Source: Chlorocebus sabaeus
Lineage: Eukaryota; Chordata; Mammalia; Primates; Cercopithecidae
Length of the DNA: 64,000 nucleotides
Assembly: GCF_047675955.1 (NCBI RefSeq)
Contig: NC_132912.1
Span: forward strand, 78,330,382 to 78,394,381
Direction of reading: 5' to 3'
Shown one piece after another: positions 11,811 through 24,039 of this stretch (the first letter of the stretch is position 1; the number at the start of each line of letters is the position of its first letter). Below the pieces are notes generated by a model. That model had not been told where the DNA came from, searched no databases, and worked only from the letters and a program-made list of their open reading frames with translations. The translations under genes were made by a program, and so were the position numbers.

Positions 11811-12007
11811 GACTGCAGCATTCAAGAAAAGATAGACTTAGAAATTCGAATGCGAGAAGGAATATGGAAACTCCTTTCTCTGAGCACTCAGAAGGATCAG
11901 GTTTTACATGCAGTTAAGAATCTCATGGTGTGCAATGCTCGAATAATGGCCTATACATCAGAGCTACAGAAATTGGAAGAACAGATTGCAAATCAGACTG
12001 GAAGATG
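11811..12007 (+). CDS. RTKN2: RTKN2 coding exon 2 (Rho-binding HR1/REM coiled coil)
   Basis: This exon encodes residues 21-85 plus two bases of Cys86. The acceptor is a long T tract ending in TTTTAG; the donor is TG followed by GTTAGT. The product contains DLEIRMREGIWKLL and LEEQIANQTGR, rich in heptad-like Leu/Ile and charged residues. This matches the HR1/REM-type antiparallel coiled coil of rhotekins, which binds activated Rho. Its neighbour intron 2 is about 23 kb and carries most of the mobile elements in the window. Confidence 0.95.
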
Positions 12008-12919
12008 GTTAGTAACATAGTTTACCTGTGACTTTTAATGTACTTAAATATGTAAATTTAAAACACAGTATAATTTAAGCTTAAGTACACATGTCAAATC
12101 ACCAAACTGTTTAAAAAAGCAAATACACTGAAGTAGTAGCTAACATCATAAACAGTTTGCTGATAGAGCTCAGAGTGAACTTAGCTTTTATTGGGCTGTT
12201 GTGTTCAATATGTAGTTATAAAATGAAAATTATTCAGAAGCAATGACTGAGGGAGCATTTTAAGAAGAAAGGACCAATATTGATAGAAATGTAGAGTAAG
12301 AAAATTAATTTCTTAGAAATATGCTAATAAAAAGGTACTAGCTGTGAGACATGGAAACTCAAGTATAGAAACTGAGATGAGTGAGCAGCAAAATTATGAA
12401 GAGATAAAACCTTATAAATGGAAAGGAACTTCTTGATATGGTGAATGTAAGTCCCAGAGAGGCAAAAAACCTCAAGGACATTCATGCAACAAGTGATGAA
12501 AACTAATGAGAGTTAAGATTTGCTAAGTATTAATAACTTCTGGTCATGTGTTCTATCATCTCATGCTGCTCTTTTAGATAGATCGATGATTTGTATATGA
12601 AATTTATATCCTATCTTATTTACAATGCCAAATCTTACTTGAACCTAAAAATTGGTTCAGTTTAGTGGCTGGATATTGGTGTATTTTAAATAAAAACAGT
12701 CTTACATTCCCTTTTGTTGATTTACAGCTCTGACACAAGGGAAGAATTTCTTGTTAGACAATAGTGATTGTTGAGCTGAGCATAGCATCATTAAATTCTT
12801 GAAAAGTAAGTTAAAAACACCAGAGTCTTGAGATTTCTGTAAAAATAAAATTTTGATGAGGATGTGATGTAAAAGAGACCTGGATACAAAGTATCCAACC
12901 TTATTAGCTATATTGCCAT
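12008..12919. other. Intron 2, proximal unique part
   Basis: No repeat or coding feature recognised. Confidence 0.45.
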
Positions 12920-12926
12920 GGGATAG

Positions 12927-12961
<35 letters not shown>

Positions 12962-13248
12962 TGGAGTCCCACTCTTGTTGCCCAGACTGGAGTGCAGTGG
13001 CGCGATCTCGGCTCACTACAACCTCCGCCTCCCGGGTTCAAGCGATTCTCCTGCCTCAGCCTCCCGAGTAGCAGGAACTAAAGGCGTGTGCCACTACACC
13101 TGGTTAATTTTTTTGTATTTTTAGTAGAGATGGGATTTCACCATGTTAGCCAGGATGGTCTCAATCTCCTGACCTCATGATTCGCCCGCCTCAGCCTCCC
13201 AAAGTGATGGGATTACAGGCATGAGCCACTGCGCCCTGCTGGGATAGC
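12920..13248 (-). mobile_element. Alu, full length, with target duplication
   Basis: The element at 12928-13240 starts with about 26 T and ends GCGCCCTGCT. GGGATAGC flanks it at 12920-12927 and 13241-13248. Confidence 0.92.
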
Positions 13249-14722
13249 TATTTTAATCTCCTTGTGCCTCTCAGTTCCTTCCTTACAGTGGGCATGATAA
13301 TATTTACATTTTGAAAATTGAGATTTTATATATTCCAAAACCTAATGTAATGCCTTTTACATACTTAGTACTCAACAAATGTCAGTTTTCATTGTTGTGT
13401 GCCCCCAGCATTATACAGTGAAATTGTTCCATTATCATAATGTAGGAAAATATTTTTCAGATAGACATACATTGATTTAAGTCAGCGCTTCTCAAAGTTG
13501 GTAACATTTAGCACTGAGAGTACATGATGCAAAGTCATAGAATAAATATAGCATGTCTTCTTAGAGCATGAATTTTTAAGATTAAGCATGAGAAGTTTAG
13601 AATAGTGGAGTATTTTGAGGTTCTGCTTTCTTATACCTGGGGATATATGTTCCCTCTCAGCCTTTTTATTAGGATATTTTGTCGAGAAGGGAAATTTCAG
13701 TGGAAAAGTTTGAGAAGCCCTGATTTTAGAAAGTATGGGACTAAACATTATATTATGTCATCTATCACAATATCTGGAATATTATTTTTGGGACCATATC
13801 TGCCTCCATATTTAATGCTCTTTAAGTATTAATGAGTTATAAATTGACCATTTCTTAAATTTGGCAGTGTGGCTTTTCTGAAGTTGCTGATTTATAAAAA
13901 AATATTAAATAAGCCTAATGCCTGTTCAATCTATATAGCAGTGATGGGGAAAAATTAGGACCCCCTAACTGGAAATGTGTTTGATTTTCAGTTTCTTTAC
14001 TAATTATCTGTGATCGATGAAAATATCTTTGTCACTGTACACACACATATATATTTGTTCATCATTCATGTATAAACAGTGTTTCTCTTAACTATTATTG
14101 CTGGAGTTTTTAAAAAATCTTGTATATTCTATATGTATTCTTTGTTTATTGCTTCATTTTGTATATGAAGATATAACCTGAGGTCACTGATCAGATGTAA
14201 CTAGAAATTATACTTGCTTTGTTATCACAAAAATGACTTGAAGATTAATGATTTAGTTCTTTGAAGAAAGTTATGTAAATTATGCAGATATTTACTGAAT
14301 ATCTACTACTTGCAGAACACTTATTAAGCACTGTGCTAGGGTATCTATATTTAAAAAAACAGTTTGTCAAAATATGACAATATTGTATATTCAGCAAATA
14401 TTTTGCCTTTACAGACTCAGCAGTCTGTTCCTTAGTTTGGTTAGTCCTTAAGGTGGAAAAATGCTCAGTTTTATATTGCTGCCAGAGTTAAAATTAATAG
14501 CATTGTAATGAGAACACTAGTCTACCTTCTCTAAATTTTATGATAAACTGTCAAAAAATAAGTATAGATACTAAATCTAGACTTTTTCAAAGAAGAATCA
14601 AGTAATTGTGAAGTGGTGGAATTGAGGAATATCTAATAGAACAATTGGGTTTGGATCTTCTGGATTGTGAAGGATAGATAGAATCCAGGTAGGTGAGCAG
14701 GAGGAAGGCAGCATTCCAAGAA
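13249..14722. other. Intron 2, no feature recognised
   Basis: AT-rich. Overlapping 75-88 codon frames on opposite strands near 13480-13830 show no homology. Confidence 0.4.
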
Positions 14723-15036
14723 AAATAGCAAAATAGGCCAGTCGAAGTGGCTCACGCCTGTAATCCCAACACTTTGGGAGGCCAAGGTGATCAGATTGCT
14801 TGAGCTCAGGAGTTTGAGATCAGCTTGGGTAACGTGGCAAAAACCTGTCTCTACAAAAAATACAAAAATTAGCCAGGCATGGTGGCGTGTGCCTGTACTC
14901 CCAGCTACCCGAGAGGCTGAGGCAGGAGGATTGCTCAAGTGTGGGATATCAAGGCTAGAGTGAGCAGTAAGTGTACCACAGCACTCCAGCCAGCTCAAAA
15001 GAGTGAGATTCTGTCTCAAAAAGAAATAGCAAAATA
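14723..15036 (+). mobile_element. Alu (AluJ/S-like) with target duplication
   Basis: The element spans 14736-15023. AAATAGCAAAATA is repeated exactly at 14723-14735 and 15024-15036. It is highly diverged, so old. Confidence 0.92.
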
Positions 15037-15257
15037 AAAATTTACATTGAAAAATCAGTATGAATTATTCAAGAGCAGTGAAAAGATCTGTTGTGTTGAG
15101 TCTGAAGATCAAGGCAAAGATGAAAAGGAAGATCCAAGAAAGATCCAAGAAAGCCCGGAATGCTAGGAAGTTCTTTGGTATTAATTAACAGCCTTTCCAG
15201 GTGCCAGGCATTGTGTAAGATGTTCACAAATATCACATTAAAAATGGAGAAAGATAG

Positions 15258-15620
15258 TGTATTAGTTCATTTTCACATTGTTAATGCAGACATACCCGAG
15301 ACTGGGTAATTTATAAAGAAAAAGAGGTTTAATGCACTCATGGTTCCACATGGCTGGGGAGGCCTCACAGTCATGGCAGAAGGCGAAGGAGGAGCAAAGT
15401 CGTGTCTTACATGGCAACAGGCAAGAGAGCGTGTGCAGGGCTATTGGGCCTTTATAAAACCATCAGATCTTGTGAGACTTACTATCATGAGAACAGCACA
15501 GGAAAAACCTGTCCCCCGGTGATTCAGTTACCTCCTAATGGTCCCTCCCATGACGCATGGGGATTATGGGACCTGCAATTCAAGATGAGATTTGGGTGGG
15601 GAGACAGCCAAACCGTATCA
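15258..15620 (-). mobile_element. Solo LTR of THE1/MST (MaLR) type
   Basis: It starts TGTATTAG and ends ACCGTATCA in reverse orientation. It carries ACATACCCGAGACTGGGTAA, 'aagaggtttaatgcactc', and 'ggggaggcctcacagtcatgg'. The flanks GATAG (15253-15257) and GATAT (15621-15625) form a near-perfect 5-bp target duplication, as expected for a solo LTR. Confidence 0.88.
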
Positions 15621-15941
15621 GATATAAACCTCTTTTAAAGGCTGTAACTCTTTAAGGATACACAGGGCTTTTGTGGCTAGGTCATGAATCCAGGTGACTT
15701 AAAATCCCATGTACCTCCGTCTCCCACTCCTTCCGAAAAAGAACCTGTACTTTTTTTTTTTTAACTATTGCTCCAAGCTGCCATGGTGAGCTATTACAGG
15801 GCTTTATATATATTTGCTTACCCATGAAAATATCTTTTATGTTATATATACACATGTATATTTCTTCATCATGTAAAAACATTGTTTTTCTTAATTATTG
15901 AATTCTGGAATTTAAAAAAATCTTGAATATTCTATATCTTG

Positions 15942-16235
15942 TTATCCTTTATCTTTTTTTTTTTTTGAGATGGAGTCTCGCTCTGTTGCCCAGGCTGGAG
16001 CGCAGTGGCGAGATCTTGGCTTGCTACAAGCTCCGCCTCCCGGGTTCACGCCATTCTCCTGCCTCAGCCTCCCCAGTAGCTGGGACTACAGGCGCCCGCC
16101 ACCGCGCCCAGCTAATTTTTTTTTTATTTTTAGTAGAGACGGGGTTTCACCGTAGTCTGGATCTCCTGACCTCATGATCCGCCTACCTTGGCCTCCCAAA
16201 GTGTTGGGATTACAGGCGTGAGCCACCATGCCCGG
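15942..16235 (-). mobile_element. Alu (AluY/S-like) with internal deletion
   Basis: The reverse Alu starts at about 15954. About 20 bases are missing after GGGGTTTCACCGT. TTATCCTTTATCTTTT at its left edge matches TTATCCCTTATCTTTT at its right edge (16237-16252) with one mismatch. Confidence 0.9.
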
Positions 16236-16250
16236 TTTATCCCTTATCTT

Positions 16251-16552
16251 TTTTTTTTTTTTTTTTTTTGAGACGGAGTCTCGCTCTGTCGCCCAGGCTG
16301 GAGTGCAGTGGCCGGATCTCGGCTCACTGCAAGCTCTGCCTCCCGGGTTTACGCCATTCTCCTGCCTCAGCCTCGCGAGTACCTGGGATTACAGGCGCCC
16401 ACCACCTCCCCTGGCTAGTTTTTTTGTATTTTTTAGTAGAGACGGGATTTTACCGTGTTAGCCAGGATGGTCTCGATCTCCTGACCTCGTGATCCGCCCG
16501 TCTCGGCTTCCCAAAGTGCTGGGATTACAGGCTTGAGCCAGGGCGCCCGGCC
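16251..16552 (-). mobile_element. Alu of Old World monkey AluYR type
   Basis: Reverse copy 15 bases after the preceding Alu. It carries GTGCAGTGGCCGGATCTC, GGCTAGTTTTTTTG and GGCTTGAGCC, which I associate with cercopithecid young Alus. Confidence 0.88.
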
Positions 16553-18329
16553 TTTATCATCTTAAGCAAGGAAGGGGTATGATAAAAACGGGTATTTGGG
16601 GAAGGTTATTTGGCAGCAGGGTGTTAAAAAAGGTGGTGAGAGTAAATAATTGAAATAACCAGTTTTTAGGGAAAATATTTAAGAATAGGCAGACATAGAA
16701 ATGATCTTATAAAGAAGTAACCTTTTGTTAGAGAAATGAGGAAATCAAAACTGTGTGTGGGTTTCTTTAGGGCTTTTCTAATAGATCTTCACTCAAGGTG
16801 CTCTCTGTACATAATCATTCTGGAAGAACTTTTCAGTTACTCTCAATCCAATGAAATTATTTAAAAAGTCAAATAATCTTACCTCATTCTAGAGGCTTTT
16901 AAAACTGGGGTTCCAGGAAAGAATTAAGTCCTCATGTCCCAAGAACTCCATTGTATACATTGACTTAACTTCTGCATATAGAATAGTGCTACTTTTGTAC
17001 CACCCTTGGAAAAATTCAATAAATGGTTACTCTGTGCTTTAGATGAGGAATCACAGTTGAGAAATCAGTAACATCATTTGTTGTTTTTTTAAAACCACAC
17101 AATCCTGAGAATATTGGCAACTGGTGAAATGTTCTATTACCATACTGTTCTAATAATATAACAAAAACTTTGTTCTAAATTGTGTTTGGGTATGAAACAC
17201 CTAGTACACTGCCTGTTCTTTATGCTTGAATAAGCCAAAATACCCAGGCTTCTGTATAGTTGCCAGTGGAGTCAGGATGTAAAAACCTTTCTGGATTGGG
17301 TAGGCAGTAGGTTGTTAGGATGAGGTGCATAGGTTGCTTACTGCCTCAATTTAGAGAGTATCATGGCTTGGTTACAGCAGTCTGTTAATTTGCTGGACTT
17401 TTGACTAGTAAGCTATCATTGTACCTTTTTTTCTGCATGCTGTGGCTGGATATGGCTACTTAAAAGACGATTTATTTCAGTCGACTTCTCAAAAAATAGC
17501 TATTACTTTCCGTTTACTGAAATAGGCATTCCAGAATCTTTGGGGTCTGATCCCAAACTACTTGCACTCTTATCTTTCAATTTCTGCTTTACAAATGTAT
17601 TGCAGTCAAATGCTTGATCGTATCCCAAAAACAGTTCTTGGATTTTCTTATCTCCAGTGCATTTGCTTACCCTGAAGTACCATATCTTCCATTCCCACTT
17701 GATGAAACCCATTTGTTCTGGGACACCATACCTGCCTCAAAATTTCCTTGATAATACTATTTGGAAAGTAATTATTCCTTTATGTCCATGGTAAGGACCC
17801 AAACAATGACTATTTACCTTCTTTTACTTTTAGTACCATCCAAATCATGAATACCTCACTAGAACATACTACATTCTAATAGAGCTATTTATAATCAACA
17901 TATCTTTTCATAAATTATAAGCTTTTGGAAACAGGGACAATAATTCTTCTTGTCAGTGAAATAGAGAGGATATCACCACTAATTTCACAGGATTATTGTG
18001 AGGATTTGGTGCCTGGAGCTTAGAGGGAACTCATAGCTGAGGCAACTCTTGGTTCTCTCCTTCTTTCTACCTTATATCCCCCAGAACACAACAGCATTGT
18101 GTACTTACTTAAGAACAATTTAATGTATGCTTCATAAATAAAGTTTTGCCCTGTATCCCCTTAATGTGTATGATGAGCAAATAGGGCTTAGAATTTAATA
18201 GGAGTTAATTATATACCAGTTACTCTTTTTTTGTCACCTTCTTTTATGTTCTTAGGTTCTTACTGTCATTTGTTGGTCCAAGTGTCTGCTTATCATGTGC
18301 CAGATTATCATTTATTCCCAACTATGTTT
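16553..18329. other. Intron 2, no feature recognised
   Basis: AT-rich and apparently unique. A 69-codon minus-strand frame at 17503-17712 is open but unmatched. Confidence 0.4.
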
Positions 18330-18472
18330 GCTTTTTAATCAACTTTTTAGATGAAATTTGCATACATAAAAATTATAAGAATAGTACAATCAACATCATG
18401 TGTATTCTCCTCCTAGGTTGTCCAGTTAATAGTTTGCTATATATATTCACCTTCATCTCCTCTACCATTTTT

Positions 18473-18475
<3 letters not shown>

Positions 18476-18504
<29 letters not shown>
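18476..18504 (+). repeat. (AC)n microsatellite
   Basis: An uninterrupted AC repeat of 14.5 units inside the old L1M. Confidence 0.95.
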
Positions 18505-18508
<4 letters not shown>

Positions 18509-18871
18509 TACACATACAAGCATGTGTATACATGCACACATTTTTCTTTTTTGTTGTTGAACCATTTAAAAATAAGTTGCAGACAACATGGCACACACAC
18601 CACAATAATTTGGCATGGATCTTTTAAAAATAACATTCTTCTACATAATCAAAATATTATATATAAAATATTAGTAATTCCATAATAATAATCTAATATC
18701 TAGTCCATATTCAATTTTACCAAGTTGTCTGAAGAAAACTTTATCTTTTTTTTCCCCAAACCAGAATTCAGTCAAGATCTGTGCAGTACACTTGGTTATA
18801 TCTTTTCAGTTTCTTTTAATTACTCTGCGTATTTCTGAAAACCTCTTGTCATTTATACTTTGAAGAGTCTT

Positions 18872-19173
18872 GGCCAGGAATGGTGGCTCACGCCTGTAAT
18901 CCCAACACTTTGGGAGGCTGAGGTGGGAGGATGGCTGTAGCCCAGGAGTTCAAGACCAGCCTGGGCAACATAAGACCTTGTTTCTGCAAAAAAATAACAG
19001 AAAAGTTAGCCAGGAGTGGTGATGTGTGCCTGTGATCTCAGCTACTCAAGAGGCTGAGGCAGGAGGATCACTTGCATCCAGAAGCTTGAGATTGCAGTGA
19101 GCGACAATCATGCCACTGCACTCCAGCCTGGGCATCAGAGCAAGACCCTGTCTCAAAGAAAAAAAAAAAAAAA
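18872..19173 (+). mobile_element. Alu (AluJ-like)
   Basis: Runs from GGCCAGGAATGGTGG to a short A tail and is strongly diverged. It interrupts the old L1M fragment. Confidence 0.9.
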
Positions 19174-19874
19174 CCTAGTTTTTTTTAGCCTTTAAAATAT
19201 CCTGCATTCTGCATTTGCCTGGTTGTTTCCTTGTGGTATCGTTAAACCTTTTCTTATATTCTCTGTTTTTGCCATAGATGGACATTGAGTCTAAAGGCTT
19301 TATCAGACTCAAGTTAAACATTTTTTTCTAGGTGAGGCTGGAGACCATTATATGCTCCCAATTGATGCAATAGGATATCTGGTCTTACCACCAGCTAATG
19401 CTGAGTTTGAACCCTTGCTTTAGATGGCAGTTGCCAGCTTTCTTCTTCATGATAAAATGGTTTTCCCTTTGCAGTTTGTAAGTAATCTGTGGGGTGTTGG
19501 AACTGGGTGACTATTCTGTTATCCAGTGAGCTTTAACTTAATGGCTTTATCCTCCATTTATGATTCTTGCCTAAATCAATTATATTTATAATAGGGTTTG
19601 TGAAACAGTGATTATCTAATTCTAGTATTCCTTCTACATTTATTGGCTGATATTCTTTTTTTAAAATTATTATTATACTTGAATTCAAGGGTACATGTGA
19701 ACAACGTGCAGGTTTGTTACATATGTATACATGTGCCATGTTGGTGTGCTGCACCCATTAACTCATCATTTACATTAGGTATATCTCCTAATGCTTTCCC
19801 TCCCCCCTCCCCCCACCCAACAACAGGCCCTGGTGTGTGATGTTCCCCTTCCTGTGTCCAAGTGTTCTCATTGT

Positions 19875-22800
19875 TCAATTCCCACCTGAGTGAGAACATG
19901 TGGTGTTTGGTTTTCTGTTCTTGCAATAGTTTTCTGAGAATGATGGTTTCCAGCTACATCCATGTCCCTACTAAGGACAGGAACTAAGGTGTATATGTGC
20001 CACATTTTCTTAATCCAGTCTGTCATTGATGGACATTTGGGTTGGTTGCAAGTCTTTGCTGTTGTGAATAGTGCTGCAATAAACATATGTGTGCATGTGT
20101 CTTTAGAGCAGCATTATTTATAATCCTTTGGGTATATACCCAGTAATTGGATGACTGGGTCAAATGGTATTTCTAGTTCTAGATCCTTGAGGAATCGCCA
20201 CACTGTTTTCCACAATGGTTCAACTAGTTTACAGTCCCACCAACAGTGTGAAAGTGTTCCTATTTCTCCACATCCTCTCCAGCACCTGTTGTTTCCTGAC
20301 TTTTTAATGATCGCCATTCTAACTGGTGTGAGATGGTATCTTGTTGTGGTTTTGATTTGCGTTTCTCTTATGGCTAGTGATGATGAGCATTTTTTCATGT
20401 GTCGGCTGCATAAATGTCTTCTTTTTTTTTTTTTTTTTTGAGATGGAGTCTCGCTTTGTCGCCCAGGCTGGAGTGCAGTGGCCGGATCTCAGCTCACTGC
20501 AAGCTCCGCCTCCCGGGTTCATGCCATTCTCCTGCCTCAGCCTCCCGAGTAGCTGGGACTACAGGCGCCCGCCACCACGCCCGGCTAGTTTTTTGTATTT
20601 TTTAGTAGAGACGGGGTTTCACCTTGTTAGCCAGGATGGTCTCGATCTCCTGACCTCGTGATCCGCCCGTCTCGGCCTCCCAAAGTGCTGGGATTACAGG
20701 CTTGAGCCACCGCGCCCGGCCTAAATGTCTTCTTTTGAGAAGTGTCTGTTCATATCCTTTGCCCACTTTTTGATGGGGTTGTTTTTTTCTTGTAAATTTG
20801 TTTGAGCTCTTTGTATGTTCTGGATATTAGCCCTTTGTCAGATGAGTAGATTGCAAAAATGTTCTCCCATTTTGTAGGTTGCCTGTTCACTCTGATGGTA
20901 GTTTCTTTTGCTGTGCAGAAACTCTTTAGTTTAATTAGATCCCATTTGTCAATTTTGCCTTTTGTTGCCATTGCTTTTGGTGTTTTAGATATGAAGTCCT
21001 TGCCCATGCCTATGTCCTGAATGGTGTTGCTTAGGTTTTCTTCTAGGATTTTTATGGTTTTAGGTCTAACGTTTAAGTCTCTAATCCATCTTGAATTAAT
21101 TTGTGTATAAGGTGTAAGGAAGGGATCCAGTTTCAAGTTTCTACATATGGCTAGCCAGTTTTCCCAGCACCATTTATTAAATAGGGAATCCTTTCCACCT
21201 TTCCTTGTTTTTGTCAGGTTTGTCAAAGATCAGATGGTTGTAGATGTGTGGTATTATTTCTGAGGGCTCTGTTCTGTTCTATTGGTGTATATCTCTGTTT
21301 TGGTACTAGTACCATGCTGTTTTGGTTACTGTAGCCTTGTAGTATAGTTTGAAGTCAGGTAGCGTGATGCCTCCAGCTTTGTTCTTTTGACTTAGGACTG
21401 TCTTGGCAATGTGGACTCTTTTTTGGTTCCATATGAAGTTTAAAGTAGTTTTTTCCAATTCTGTGAAGAAAGTCATTGATAGCTTAATGGGGATGGCATT
21501 AAATCTATAAATTACCTTGTGCAGTATGGCCATTTTCACGATATTGATTCTTCTTATCCATGAGCTTGGAATGTTCTTCCATTTGTTTGTGTCCTCTTTT
21601 ATTTCATTGAGCAGTGAGTGGTTTGTAGTTCTCCTTGAAGAGGTCCTTCACATCCCTTGTAAGTTGAATTCCTAGGTATTTTATTCTCTTTGAAGCAATT
21701 GTGAATGGGAGTTCACTCATGATTTGGCTCTCTGTCTGTTTTTGGTGTGTAAGAATGCTAGTGACTTTCGCACATTGATTTTGTATCCTGAGACTTTGCT
21801 GAAGTTGCTTATCAGCTTAAGGAGATTTTGGGCTGAGACAATGGGGTTTTCTAAATATACAATCATGTTATCTGCAAACAGGGACAATTTGACTTCCTCT
21901 TTTCCTAATTGAATACCCTTTATTTCTTTCTCCTGCTTGATGGCCCTGGCCAGAACTTCCAACACTATGTTGAATAGGAGTGGTGAGAGGGGGCATCCCT
22001 GTCTTGTGCCAGTTGTCAAGGGGAATGCTTCCAGTTTTTGCCCATTCGGTATGATATTGGCTGTGGGTTTGTCATAAATAGCTCTTATTATTTTGAGATA
22101 TGTTCCATCAATACCGAATTTATTGAGAGCTTTTATCATGAAGGACTGTTGAACTTTGTCAAAGGCCTTTTCTGCATCTATTGAGATAATCATGTGATTT
22201 TTGTCTTTGGTTCTGTTTATATGCTGGATTACGTTTATTGATTTGCGTATGTTGAAACAGCCTTGCATCCCAGGGGTGAGACCCACTTGATCATGGTGCA
22301 TAAACTTTTTGATGTGCTGTTGGATTCGGTTTGCCAGTATTTTACTGAGGATTTTTGCATTGATGTTCATCAGGGATATTGGTCTAAAATTCTTTCTTTG
22401 TTGTGTCTCTGCCAGGCTTTGGTATCAGAATGATGTTGGTCTCATAAAATGAGTTAGGGAGGATTCCCTCTTTTTCTATTGCTTGGAATAGTTTCAGAAG
22501 GAATGGTACCAGCTGCTCCTTGTACCTCTGGTAGAATTTGGCTGTGAATGCCTCTGGTCCTGGACTTTTTTTGGTTGGTAGGATATTAATTATTGCCTCA
22601 ATTTCAGAGTCTGTTATAGTCTGTTATTGGTCTGTTCAGGGATTCAACTTCTTCGTGGTTTAGTCTTGGGAGGGTGTATGTGTCCAGGAATTTATCCATT
22701 TCTTCTAGGTTTTCTAGTTTATTTGCATAGAGGTGTGTATAGTATTCTCTGATGGTAGTTTGTATTTTTGTGGGGTCAGTGGTGATATCCCCTTTATCAT

Positions 22801-23984
22801 TTTTTATTGCATCTGTTTGATTCTTCTCTCTTTTCTTCTTTATTAGTCTTGCTAGCAGTCTATCCATTTTGTTGATCTTTTAAAAAAAAACCAGCTCCTG
22901 GATTCATTGATTTTTTTGAAGGGTTTTTTGTGTCTCTATCTCCTTCAGTTCTGCTCTGATCTTAGTTATTTCTTGCCTTCTGCTAGTTTTTGAATGTGTT
23001 TGCTCTTGCTTCTCTAGTTTTTTTAATTGTGATGTTAGGGTGTCAATTTTAGATGTTTCCTGCTTTCTCTTGTGGGCATTCAGTGCTATAAATTTCCCTC
23101 TACATACTGCTTTAAATGTGTCCCAGAGATTCTGATATGTTGTATCTTTGTTCTCATTGGTTTCAAAGAACATCTTTATTTCTGCCTTCATTTCGTTATA
23201 AACCCAGTAGTCATTCAGGAACAGGTTGTTCAGTTTCCACGTAGTTGAGCGGTTTTGAGTGAGTTTCTTAATCCTGAGTTCTGGTTTGATTGCACTGTGG
23301 TCTGAGAGACAGTTGTTATAATTTCTGTTCTTTTACATTTGCTGAGGAGTTCTTTACTTCCAACTATGTGGTCAATTTTGGAATAAGGGCGATGTGGTGC
23401 TGAGAAGAATGTATATTCTGTTGATTTGGGGTGGAGAGTCCTGTAGATGTCTATTAGGTCTGCTTGGTGCAGAGTTGAGTTAAATTCCTGGATATTCTTG
23501 TTAACTTTCTGTCTCGTTGATCTGTCTAATGTTGACAGTGGGGTGTTAAAGTCTCCCATTATTATTGTGTGGGAGTCTAAGTCTCTTTGTAGTCTCTAAG
23601 GACTTCCTTTATGAATCTAGGTGCTCCTGTATTGAATGCATATATATTTAGGATAGTTAGCTCTTCTCATTGAATTGATTCCTTTACCATTATGTAATGG
23701 CCTTCTTTGTCTCTTTTGATCTTTGTTGGTTTAAAGTCTGTTTTATCAGAGACTAGGATTGCAACCCCTGCCTTTTTTTGTTTTCCATTTGCTTGGTAGA
23801 TCTTCCTCCATCCCTATATTTTGAGCCTATGTGTGTCTCTGCACATGAGATGGGTCTCCTGAATACAGCACACTGATGGGTCTTGACTCTTTGTCCAATT
23901 TGCCAGCCTGTGTCTTTTAATTGGAGCATTTAGCCCATTTACATTTAAGGTTAATAATGTTATGTGTGAACTTGATCCTGTCAT
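19875..23984 (-). pseudogene. L1 ORF2 remnant (endonuclease and reverse transcriptase), broken
   Basis: The start codon is at 23984; consensus stop position is near 19877. Pieces show the endonuclease motif MGDFNTPLSTLDRS (from 23559) and YSKIDH, then reverse-transcriptase blocks IDAEKAFDK, TTGTRQGCPLSPLLFN, and FADN in place of FADD. The Asp-to-Asn codon is AAC at 21867-21869. The C-terminal Cys region (CWRGCGEIGTLSHCWWDC) follows at 20114-20398. Stops, frameshifts and an inserted Alu break it into at least six frames. Confidence 0.92.
20411..20736 (-). mobile_element. Young AluYR-type element inserted in L1 ORF2
   Basis: The Alu occupies 20426-20721. TAAATGTCTTCTTTT is repeated exactly at 20411-20425 and 20722-20736. 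It has GTGCAGTGGCCGGATCTC and GGCTTGAGCCACCGCGCCCG, with few other changes. It must postdate the L1. Confidence 0.96.
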
Positions 23985-24039
23985 TGTGATGTTATTTTGC
24001 TCACTAGTTGATGCAGTTTCTTCCTAGCATTGATAGTCT

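Larger units (their letters stand above)
18330..19657 (-). mobile_element. Old L1M 3' UTR, left part (host of the younger L1)
   Basis: Reverse L1M 3' UTR text appears at 18540-18840, for example 'gaaccatttaaaaataagttgcagac' and 'ttaccaagttgtctgaag'. It resumes after an Alu at 19174-19657. It continues across the younger L1 at 26044, so it was the insertion target. Confidence 0.7.

Noticed and set aside
17503..17712. 69-codon minus-strand frame with mixed, protein-like composition
   Set aside because: No family recognised, no start context, tail or target duplication; most likely chance within an intron. A translated search would decide.
18476..18504. (AC)n as a regulatory or CRISPR-like array
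   Set aside because: An ordinary microsatellite; there are no spacers and the genome is eukaryotic.
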